A DNA stretch of 21,961 bases from Treponema sp. GTDB taxonomy: Bacteria > Spirochaetota > Spirochaetia > Treponematales > Treponemataceae. The DNA lies in contig JAEDGQ010000026.1 of NCBI GenBank assembly GCA_016297415.1, positions 1-21,961 of the forward strand, in the 5' to 3' direction. The stretch's first letter is position 1, and each line of letters opens with the position of its first letter. The position numbers and the translations under genes were made by a program. The notes under the pieces are model-generated. The model had not been told where the DNA came from. It worked only from the letters and a program-made list of their open reading frames with translations, and made no database searches. Shown one piece after another: positions 8,370 through 14,575 of the stretch.

Positions 8370-8978
8370 TTATGCCAGCTCCACAATTGCTTTTCTAAAA
8401 AGCATATCTTCTTTTTCTTTCTGAGATTTATTATTCAGCTGAGCTTCCATCTGAACTGACAATTCTGCAATTTTCTGTTCTACAGTTTTTCTGTCGTATC
8501 CCATGGAAACAAGAGAAGCAATAACATCTGCAAAAATACTTGCTTTTGGAATTCTTATAGTTTCCCTTTCCTGAGACAATGTAAGTTTTCCTTTTAAAGC
8601 AAGCATCATTTTTCCGGCAGTCTTTTTCCCAACCCCCGGTATTTTTTCAAGAAGTCCCACATCCCCGTTTTCAAGAATATTCATCAATTCCGAAGAAGAT
8701 GCACTGCTCATAATTTTTACGGCACCTTTTGGACCAACACCGTCAACCTTAAGCAAATCAAGAAAAAGAGCCCTTTCTTCAAAACTTGAAAATCCATAAA
8801 GGCACATTGCCATATCAGTATGCTGAAGCCAGGTATAAACTTTAGCTTCACTTCCAACCGAAGGTAATTTATCGAGATTTGAATCAGGAACACAAATATC
8901 CCATTCAATTCCGTTGTTGTCTAAAAAAATCTGTTTTGGAAATTTTCCGGTAATAATTCCGGTTATTGAATTGAACAT
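8370..8978 (-). CDS. ruvA: Holliday junction DNA-binding protein RuvA
   Basis: RuvA is the tetrameric junction-binding partner of RuvB. The 202-aa protein shows the three usual parts: an N-terminal OB-fold (residues 1-62, ending YGFSSFEERALF), two helix-hairpin-helix motifs (LLKVDGVGPKGA about 75-86 and LLEKIPGVGKKTA about 109-121), and a C-terminal domain that contacts RuvB (about 145-202), with VIASLVSMGYDRK typical. No ribosome binding site is visible before the ATG; the upstream bases are AT-rich and include TAATAT/TATAAA-like sequences. A GC-rich structured element separates it from ruvC, so ruvA may have its own promoter or rely on readthrough. Confidence 0.95.
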   Translation of the reverse strand: MFNSITGIITGKFPKQIFLDNNGIEWDICVPDSNLDKLPSVGSEAKVYTWLQHTDMAMCLYGFSSFEERALFLDLLKVDGVGPKGAVKIMSSASSSELMNILENGDVGLLEKIPGVGKKTAGKMMLALKGKLTLSQERETIRIPKASIFADVIASLVSMGYDRKTVEQKIAELSVQMEAQLNNKSQKEKEDMLFRKAIVELA

Positions 8979-9013
8979 ACTTTATATTAAAAGAATTTTC
9001 ATTTTTTATAAAT

Positions 9014-9110
9014 AGGGGGCTGCCCTTCGGGCCGGCTGTTCCACAGTTCCGCGCAAAAGCGCTCCATTCTGCCCCTGCGGTGCAGAACGCCAAAGGCGCT
9101 GTTCCATAGC
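9014..9110 (-). repeat. GC-rich multi-hairpin intergenic element between ruvC and ruvA
   Basis: These bases are strikingly GC-rich against AT-rich flanks and are built of short inverted repeats: GCCC-TTC-GGGC (9022-9032), GCGC-AAAA-GCGC (9051-9062), TTCTGC/GCAGAA (9067-9072 with 9082-9087) and CGCC-AAA-GGCG (9088-9098). A CTGTTCCA core occurs twice (near 9036 and 9099). There is no T-run, so it is not a simple terminator. It looks like a dispersed palindromic element or a structured RNA in the ruvCAB transcript. I do not recognise a named family. Reading frames through it on the minus strand show no protein features. Confidence 0.6.
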
Positions 9111-9668
9111 CTAGCCTGTTTTAAAAGCTGTGTAATGCAGATGAGTAATGGCACCGGCAAGAGCATCTGCAGCGTGATCAGGTTTTGGTTCAGTTTCAAG
9201 ACCAAGGAGAATTTTAACATATCTTTGAACAAGTTCTTTTTCTGCTTTTGTTGTTCCGCTGACAGCCTGTTTTATCTGATTTGGTTTATATTCATTTAAA
9301 GGAATGCAGTTCCGGGCAAGAACTAATGTACATACACCTTTTGCTTCAGCCACGCTTATGGCAGAAGTTACATTTTTGGCAAAAAAAAGTTCTTCCATTG
9401 ACGCTTCTGAAGGCTTAAATTCATCAATGACAGCCTGAAGGCTGGATGCAATTTTTAAGAGTCTGGTTCCAAGACTGTCTTCTGCTTTTGTTGTAATACA
9501 ACCATAACTTACCATTCTGTAACGGCCGTTTATAAAATCAACAACACCGAATCCTGTATTTGCAAGTCCTGGGTCAATTCCCAGGACTCTTTTAATTTTT
9601 TTTGTTTTGTCATTTTTTAAAGACAGTTGTGTTCCGGGAAGACTATCAAATTCAGCATTGTTTTTCAT
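9111..9668 (-). CDS. ruvC: Holliday junction endonuclease RuvC
   Basis: RuvC is the dimeric resolvase that cuts Holliday junctions after RuvAB action. The 185-aa protein has the RNase H-like core with acidic residues Asp32 (GIDPG), Glu92 (MEELFFAKN), His165 and Asp168 (PDHAADAL); the His variant at the third position is known in other bacteria. NEYKPNQIKQAVSGTTKAEKE is the usual central block. The core begins at about residue 28, so there is an unusual N-terminal extension of about 26 residues, rich in Asn, Lys and Ser. The start is well supported: AAGGAGG sits 6 nt upstream of the ATG and there is no internal Met before the core. The gene begins immediately after a terminator hairpin. Confidence 0.95.
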   Translation of the reverse strand: MKNNAEFDSLPGTQLSLKNDKTKKIKRVLGIDPGLANTGFGVVDFINGRYRMVSYGCITTKAEDSLGTRLLKIASSLQAVIDEFKPSEASMEELFFAKNVTSAISVAEAKGVCTLVLARNCIPLNEYKPNQIKQAVSGTTKAEKELVQRYVKILLGLETEPKPDHAADALAGAITHLHYTAFKTG

Positions 9669-9681
9669 TCACAACCTCCTT

Positions 9682-9723
9682 AAAAAAAATAAACCACGGA
9701 ATCATTTAAGACTTCCGTGGTTT
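9682..9723 (-). terminator. Rho-independent terminator or attenuator between yebC and ruvC
   Basis: An 11-bp perfect stem (AAACCACGGAA at 9691-9701 with TTCCGTGGTTT at 9713-9723) encloses an 11-nt loop. On the minus strand it is followed by a run of eight T (9682-9689). The ribosome binding site of ruvC starts directly after the T-run. No room remains for a promoter between hairpin and ruvC, so ruvC is either read through at reduced level or driven from inside yebC. Confidence 0.85.
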
Positions 9724-9745
9724 TATAATTAACCGAAATTAACTA

Positions 9746-10489
9746 TTATTCAACACCTTCGAAATCATCTGGATATTCAGCTGTGTGGTATACGTTCTGA
9801 ACATCATCATTGTCTTCAAGTTTGTCAATCATTTTCTGAACTTTAGCAGCTGTTTCTTTATCAACAGGTGTGTAAGCATCTGGAATAAGACCAAGTTCTG
9901 CAGAAAGTGTTTCAAAGCCTTTGTTCTGAATTGCTTCAGTTACATCAGCAAATGCATCTGGAGAAGTTGTAACTGTAATAACACCGTCTTCATTTACGAT
10001 ATCATCAGCACCTGCTTCGAGAGCAACTTCCATTACTTCTTCTTCGTTTACTTTTTCTGCATCAAGTTCGATTGTACCTTTGCGCTGGAACATGCGGCTT
10101 ACAGAACCAGATGTACCAAGGTTTCCGCCTGATTTGTTAAAGATGTTACGAACATCTGCAGCAGCACGGTTGTGGTTATCTGTAAGAACTTCAACAAGTA
10201 CAGCGATTCCGCCTGGAGCGTATCCTTCGTAAACAAGTTCTTCGTATGATGTTGCACCGTCTTCACCAGTACCCTTTTTGATAGCGCGTTCAATGTTATC
10301 TTTTGGCATGTTAGCTGCACGAGCTTTTAAGATAACTGCACGAAGACGTGGGTTAGCGTTAGGATCTCCACCACCCATTCTTGCAGCGATAGAAATTTCC
10401 TTAATGAATTTTGTAAAAAGCTTACCGCGTTTAGCATCAGCAAGACCTTTTGCATGTTTAATGGTGGCCCATTTACTATGTCCTGACAT
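9746..10489 (-). CDS. yebC: YebC/PmpR family protein
   Basis: This 247-aa protein is a full-length member of the YebC/PmpR family, described variously as DNA-binding regulators and, more recently, as translation factors that relieve ribosome stalling. The N-terminus MSGHSKWATIKHAKGLADAKRGKLFTK is the family signature, followed by GGGDPNANPRLR, ARAANMPKDNIERAIKKGTG, EGYAPGGIAVLVEVLTDNHNRAAADVR and an acidic C-terminal domain. AAGGAG lies 7 nt before the ATG. It stands just upstream of ruvC, an arrangement found in many bacteria, but here a strong terminator separates them. A candidate promoter overlaps the terminator of the preceding gene. Confidence 0.96.
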   Translation of the reverse strand: MSGHSKWATIKHAKGLADAKRGKLFTKFIKEISIAARMGGGDPNANPRLRAVILKARAANMPKDNIERAIKKGTGEDGATSYEELVYEGYAPGGIAVLVEVLTDNHNRAAADVRNIFNKSGGNLGTSGSVSRMFQRKGTIELDAEKVNEEEVMEVALEAGADDIVNEDGVITVTTSPDAFADVTEAIQNKGFETLSAELGLIPDAYTPVDKETAAKVQKMIDKLEDNDDVQNVYHTAEYPDDFEGVE

Positions 10490-10527
10490 GGATTACTCCT
10501 TAAAAAAAGTTACAAAGTTTATTAATT

Positions 10528-10557
10528 AGTCTAACATAAAAAGGGGGCATTTATCAA
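10528..10557 (-). promoter_or_regulatory. Putative yebC promoter
   Basis: On the minus strand TTGATA (10552-10557) and TAGACT (10528-10533) are 18 nt apart, which would give a leader of about 30 nt carrying the AAGGAG of yebC. The -35 box lies in the loop of the terminator for the upstream gene. This is inferred from motif spacing. Confidence 0.4.
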
Positions 10558-10564
10558 CACCCCC
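10538..10564 (-). terminator. Rho-independent terminator of the TIGR03546-TIGR03545 operon
   Basis: On the minus strand, GGGGG (10560-10564) pairs with CCCCC (10543-10547) across a 12-nt loop, followed by TTTTT (10538-10542). It begins 6 nt after the stop codon of the upstream gene. The stem is short but all GC. Confidence 0.7.
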
Positions 10565-10569
10565 ACAGA

Positions 10570-12738
10570 TTACTTTTTAAGTTTCTTAAGTACAGAAGCG
10601 GCAGCCTGATTTGCAGCCTGTGAAGCCTTTTCCTTTGCTGCCTCAGTTGTCTTTTTCTTAAGTTCTGCTTTTTTCTCTTCCATAGTTTTAGAAAGAGAAT
10701 TAAGACTTTCTTTTGAATTACTCATTTTTCCTGAAATATCAGAGAACTGAGTCAGGTATTTGTTACATGCTTCGTTATCACCAAGCTTGTCGTTAAGTTT
10801 AGCCATAACTTCCTGTTTAGCAGTTCCCATTTCCTGGTTAGCAACTTTTACGAGAGCCTGTGAAAGAATCTTATCAAAGTCTGTTGCAATCTTCATATCA
10901 ACACCACTCTTTTCACTGAATCCTACAGTTGCATCAAGTGATAAAGAATTGATTGTACCAAGTGCTGTTGAATAGATTCTCTGGGCTGTTTCTGATTTAA
11001 GAGGTGAAGCTGTTACAGTTACAGGATTAAGTTTCATAGAACCGCTTCCCCTGAAGCTGAAGTCAGAATCAGCTGTAAGTTTAGCATCTATTGTTGTTGT
11101 ACCATTAAATACCGGGGCACCTTCTGTCTTAATGTTCTTACCAAGATCCATTACTACAGGGAAGTTGTTTCCAGAATAGTTACAGCTTACAAGTGGAGCT
11201 GTACTGCTGCTTCTTGCATCTACAACAAGTGAAGCTTTATGAGTACGCTTAGACTGCTGGTAAGTTCCATGAATATCCCAAGGTTCACCACGGCGGTCCA
11301 TATCACTTGAGATGTTTGTTGCAAAGATTTCAAGTCCCTGACCAGAACCATGAGCCTTTTCAATAAGGAATCTAGGTGTTCTGTCATTTTTCCAGTAAAC
11401 ATAACGTCCCGGATAACGCCTGCTTTCTTTCTTTGCCTTTTCCTTAGCCTTTTTAACAGATTCACTCTTTGGTTTTGAAGAACCCTTCATAGAAGCTGCA
11501 TAAGAAATAAGCTTTTTGAGATATGGATAATACTGACCAAGTAAAGCATAACCGGCTTCGTTAATTGTATCTGTAACGGCACCTTTTGCTGTTGAAACAT
11601 CAAGAATTGACATCTGATCTTCAATAAGTTTTTTATCTGCATCAATTGCATTCTGAAGTTTTTTCTGAAGTTCATTTACCTTTTTCTGATCAGCATCAAA
11701 AGAAGAAATGTCTGAAGAAACTTTGTTAGATGTTTCTATTATTTTAGCTTTAGCGTTATCAATGTTTTGAAGAAGTGCAGGAACTTCTGCAGCAGTAATT
11801 TTTGAAACATTTAATGAAGAAAGTGCTGCTGTAGACTTTTTAACTTCCTCAACGGAAGCTTTAAGTTCATCAGGCTTTGCCTTCCACTTTTCTACAAGTT
11901 CTTTAAGTTCAGCTTCTACTTCTTTTGCAACTTTCTGAGACTGAAGGTTTTCTTTCATATTGTCAGCAATTGCATTTGGATCATACATTGCAAAAAGATC
12001 AGTAATTGCATTTTTTGCAGCATCAGTGTCTGTGCCGCACTTTTCTTTAAGGGCTTTATAGAAGCCTGTTGAGTCTGTTTTTTCTTCCTTTTCTTTTGCT
12101 GTTTTTGGTTTTACAGGAAGTTTACCGCTTGTTTTGCGTTCTGTGTTACAGGTAATTCCTGTTACTTCGATATTTTTTATGTCAAAACGCCCCCGGAAAA
12201 CCTGTGCAGTATTAAAGTGAAGGTCAAGTTTGTCAAACTGGAAAATATTTTTCATATCATTGCTTGAACTGGCCTGAGCAAGACTGTTAACTGTAAGCTG
12301 ACCGCCCCAGATTTCTACATTTACAGAGCCAATATCACATTTTGCGCCGAAAATGCCCTGCATTGTAGAACGGATTGCCCACTTAGCAACAGGATTCTTA
12401 AATACTGTTACTGTAATACCAATAGCAGCAATTACTGCGGCAACAGCAATAAATGAACCGGCTTTAATTCTGCTTTTGTTAGCTTTAATTTCTTTTGAAA
12501 GAGTCTTAAGACGCTTCATTTCTGCTTTTGTAAACTCTGAATCAGCAGGAATTGCAAGAACTACATTCCCCTTTTCGTCTTTTTTTTCTTCAAAAAGACC
12601 TGTGAGATATTTTTTATCTTCAGAAACATAAAGTTTTGAAGCGATTTTTCTTTCAAATTTCTTTTCTGTGTAAGACTTTTTTAAAAGTCCAGGAAGTTTC
12701 TTAAACGGAAGCTTTTTTTCTGCTTTTTTTGAAGCCAT
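10570..12738 (-). CDS. TIGR03545 family envelope protein, AsmA-like
   Basis: I recognise this 722-aa protein as the TIGR03545 family, a rare family of bacteria with outer membranes that is usually encoded next to TIGR03546. Residues 1-90 are Lys/Glu-rich and probably cytoplasmic. One membrane helix lies at about 93-113. Next is a segment resembling the start of AsmA/TamB-type proteins (IWGGQLTVNSLAQA, FDKLDLHFN, VFRGRFDIKNIEVTGI, about 143-195). Residues about 260-380 look like coiled coil, about 440-620 look like beta-rich repeats, and the C-terminal 40 residues are Lys/Ala-rich. The start overlaps the TIGR03546 stop as TAATG, with GGAGG upstream, so translation is coupled. A role in lipid transport or outer-membrane building is my inference from the AsmA-like segment; no function is established that I know of. 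Confidence 0.8.
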   Translation of the reverse strand: MASKKAEKKLPFKKLPGLLKKSYTEKKFERKIASKLYVSEDKKYLTGLFEEKKDEKGNVVLAIPADSEFTKAEMKRLKTLSKEIKANKSRIKAGSFIAVAAVIAAIGITVTVFKNPVAKWAIRSTMQGIFGAKCDIGSVNVEIWGGQLTVNSLAQASSSNDMKNIFQFDKLDLHFNTAQVFRGRFDIKNIEVTGITCNTERKTSGKLPVKPKTAKEKEEKTDSTGFYKALKEKCGTDTDAAKNAITDLFAMYDPNAIADNMKENLQSQKVAKEVEAELKELVEKWKAKPDELKASVEEVKKSTAALSSLNVSKITAAEVPALLQNIDNAKAKIIETSNKVSSDISSFDADQKKVNELQKKLQNAIDADKKLIEDQMSILDVSTAKGAVTDTINEAGYALLGQYYPYLKKLISYAASMKGSSKPKSESVKKAKEKAKKESRRYPGRYVYWKNDRTPRFLIEKAHGSGQGLEIFATNISSDMDRRGEPWDIHGTYQQSKRTHKASLVVDARSSSTAPLVSCNYSGNNFPVVMDLGKNIKTEGAPVFNGTTTIDAKLTADSDFSFRGSGSMKLNPVTVTASPLKSETAQRIYSTALGTINSLSLDATVGFSEKSGVDMKIATDFDKILSQALVKVANQEMGTAKQEVMAKLNDKLGDNEACNKYLTQFSDISGKMSNSKESLNSLSKTMEEKKAELKKKTTEAAKEKASQAANQAAASVLKKLKK

Positions 12739-13250
12739 TAGTTACCTCCTGCCAGGGAAGCAATCTTAGCAACAATGGGCATTTTATTGATTACTTTCAT
12801 GAGTTTTGAGTTTTTAAGGTAAGAAGCAGCATATTTACGCCAGAGGTAAACAATACCGCGACCTGCAAAATAAAAAGGAACATACAGAACAAGTCCGCAG
12901 AGGAATGAACCCATTACTACTGTATTATTGAAATGAGTAAAGGCCACAAGAGGAATGTCCAGTAAATATGAAAATACTGATGACAATGACTGGATATTTA
13001 GGAAAGCCCAGCCTACAGTATCAAAAAAGCCGTCAAAGGCTGGTGATACAGCTGCTCCCAAAAGGATTGTAAGCAGATAGGCAGGTTTATTAATTCTTAC
13101 AAAAAGAATAAAAACAAATACAAGATACCAGAAGAGATTATCTTTTGGCATGAGTCCAAGGATTGCTCCGCAGGCAATTGCATGAGCAATCTCACCAGGA
13201 TTAACGTTTCCGTTAAGTGCCTTAAGTAATTTTACAAGTTTCTTAATCAT
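12738..13250 (-). CDS. TIGR03546 family membrane protein
   Basis: This 170-aa protein matches the TIGR03546 family, the partner of TIGR03545. The signature is NVNPGEIAHAIACGAILGLMPKDNLFWY (residues about 15-43), reminiscent of DUF2062 proteins, followed by several hydrophobic segments (about 45-65, 70-90, 95-110, 115-138), suggesting four or five membrane helices with a basic C-terminal tail. No ribosome binding site precedes the ATG. Instead a -10-like TAAAAT ends only 6 nt upstream, so the message may be leaderless. It is the first gene of a two-gene operon and is divergent from the NeuB-like gene. Function is unknown; close coupling to the AsmA-like partner suggests a joint role in the cell envelope. 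Confidence 0.8.
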   Translation of the reverse strand: MIKKLVKLLKALNGNVNPGEIAHAIACGAILGLMPKDNLFWYLVFVFILFVRINKPAYLLTILLGAAVSPAFDGFFDTVGWAFLNIQSLSSVFSYLLDIPLVAFTHFNNTVVMGSFLCGLVLYVPFYFAGRGIVYLWRKYAASYLKNSKLMKVINKMPIVAKIASLAGGN

Positions 13251-13256
13251 GGTATT

Positions 13257-13286
13257 ATTTTATCACACTGTATAAAAACTATACAA
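13257..13286 (-). promoter_or_regulatory. Putative promoter of the TIGR03546-TIGR03545 operon
   Basis: On the minus strand TTGTAT (13281-13286) and TAAAAT (13257-13262) are 18 nt apart. A start about 7 nt beyond the -10 would fall at the ATG (13250), consistent with the lack of a ribosome binding site. Confidence 0.45.
13269..13285. promoter_or_regulatory. Perfect palindrome between divergent genes, possible operator
   Basis: TGTATA at 13269-13274 and TATACA at 13280-13285 form a perfect 6-bp inverted repeat around AAAAC. It fills half of the 35-nt gap between the divergent TIGR03546 and NeuB-like genes and overlaps the -35 of the candidate minus-strand promoter. It could be an operator. In such AT-rich DNA a chance palindrome is also possible. 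Confidence 0.35.
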
Positions 13287-14443
13287 TGACAAAAAAAAAC
13301 ACAATGTCAAAAATAAACACTATGAAACGAACTTTTATAATTGCAGAAATCGGTACATCCCACGGCGGAAATTTTGATAAAGCTGTCCAGCTTATGGATA
13401 CAGCCATTGAAGCCGGTGCTGATGCCGTTAAATTCCAGTGGGTTTATGCTGATGAAATTCTTCATCCTGAAACAGGTTATGTAAATCTTCCAGGAGGAAA
13501 AATCCGTCTCTACGACCGTTTTAAGGAACTGGAAACTGCTCCTTCGTTCTACAAAAAGTGCCGCGATTATGCAAGACAAAAAAATGTAAAATTTGTCTGT
13601 TCTCCTTTTGGACTTCGCTCTCTGAAAGAGCTTCTTGAATTAAATCCGGACTATATAAAAATAGCTTCTCCAGAACTTAATCACTTTCCAATGTTAAAGG
13701 CCCTTGCAGATTACAGGTCAGAACAGAAAAAAAACGGACAAAAACCTGTACCGGTAATTATTTCTTCCGGGGTTTCAAAAATGGAAGATATTGAAAAAGC
13801 TGTAAATATTCTTGGAACAGAAGATGTAACTCTGCTTCACTGCATTACTTTCTACCCTGCTCCAGAAGAAGAATACAACCTTAAACTGATAAAAACCCTT
13901 TCTCAGAAATTTAAAATAGAAACCGGTGTTAGTGATCACAGCCTTGATCCTGTACTTGTTCCATGTCTTGCTGTAAGCCAGGGTGCATCAATGATTGAAA
14001 AACACATTACAATAAGCCGTACAACTGACGGACTTGATGATCCTGTTGCACTTACCGGAGAAATGTTTGCCCTTATGTGTCATACAGTTCATCAAAGTGA
14101 TGCCGTAATGCGCCACAGAGGTAATGAAGCAGGCGAAAAAGAAATTATAAGGCAGCTTTGTGAAACTGAAAGTGAAGAAAGAATAAATGCAATTCTTGGA
14201 GACGGAATAAAAAAACTTGCTCCTGCAGAAGAACAGAATTACGGCAGAACTAACCGTTCCCTGCACTACATGACAAACTTAAGCAAAGGTCATGTTATTC
14301 AGGAAGAAGACATTGGTGTTCTCAGAACAGAAAAAATCCTTTCACCTGGAATAAGTCCTGAATTTTTTGATGAAATACTGGGAAAACAGTTAACAAAAAA
14401 TGTTACAAGCGGCGCGGGCGTTGAATCTTCGGATTTTAATTAA
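13286..14443 (+). CDS. NeuB-family synthase (sialic/nonulosonic acid synthase-like)
   Basis: NeuB-type enzymes condense a hexosamine-type sugar with phosphoenolpyruvate to a nine-carbon acid. The 385-aa protein has IAEIGTSHGG with GADAVKFQ (19-51), CSPFGLRS, IKIASPELNHFPML (Glu130), LLHCITFYPAPEEEYNL (184-199), SDHSL (His218) and EKHITISR (His240). His218 and His240 match the metal-binding histidines of NeuB. A C-terminal SAF/antifreeze-like domain runs from about 322. Differences from typical NeuB include Ser for Asn in the GVNHNG motif and Thr where N184 of the meningococcal enzyme lies, so substrate specificity may differ. In-frame ATGs at 13304 and 13322 are alternative starts; family alignment favours 13322, and none has a ribosome binding site. 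The dehydratase and aminotransferase at the left end could act in the same glycan pathway. Confidence 0.8.
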   Translation: MTKKNTMSKINTMKRTFIIAEIGTSHGGNFDKAVQLMDTAIEAGADAVKFQWVYADEILHPETGYVNLPGGKIRLYDRFKELETAPSFYKKCRDYARQKNVKFVCSPFGLRSLKELLELNPDYIKIASPELNHFPMLKALADYRSEQKKNGQKPVPVIISSGVSKMEDIEKAVNILGTEDVTLLHCITFYPAPEEEYNLKLIKTLSQKFKIETGVSDHSLDPVLVPCLAVSQGASMIEKHITISRTTDGLDDPVALTGEMFALMCHTVHQSDAVMRHRGNEAGEKEIIRQLCETESEERINAILGDGIKKLAPAEEQNYGRTNRSLHYMTNLSKGHVIQEEDIGVLRTEKILSPGISPEFFDEILGKQLTKNVTSGAGVESSDFN

Positions 14444-14447
14444 TACT

Positions 14448-14526
14448 TAGCCCCGATTGTGGCGGAAAGACCGCAGCGAAGCGAGGACTTGCAGCAAAAG
14501 CGGGTCGCGGGAAAGGCTCATGCTCC
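14448..14526 (+). ncRNA. Flavo-1-like structured RNA/intergenic element
   Basis: The 132-nt gap after the NeuB-like gene holds a GC-rich block that resembles, from memory, the flavo-1 motif found repeatedly in Bacteroidota and occasionally in Spirochaetota: AGCCCCGAT at the 5' end, a CGGAAA segment, a variable hairpin region with GCGAAGCG, then GCAGCAAAAGCGGG and a final GGCT...GCTCC before a T-run. Possible pairings are AGCC (14449-14452) with GGCT (14515-14518), and GCGG (14462-14465) with CCGC (14471-14474). The T-run (14526-14530) suggests it could also end the NeuB-like transcript. It cannot be confirmed here without a covariance model search. Confidence 0.55.
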
Positions 14527-14575
14527 TTTTTGATTTTATTGTATAAACCCTTATTTTTTATTATTATTTTTTATT

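Noticed and set aside
8905..9232. Short minus-strand frames through the GC-rich element downstream of ruvC
   Set aside because: They overlap ruvA or ruvC in other frames, have no ribosome binding site, and owe their openness to the GC-rich repeat.
10278..10529. Plus-strand frame antisense to the start of yebC
   Set aside because: It is a shadow of the conserved yebC coding sequence on the other strand, with no supporting signal.
10570..12738. Classification of the 722-aa protein as plain AsmA or TamB
   Set aside because: Only a short N-terminal segment resembles AsmA; the rest, and the partner gene, fit TIGR03545 better.
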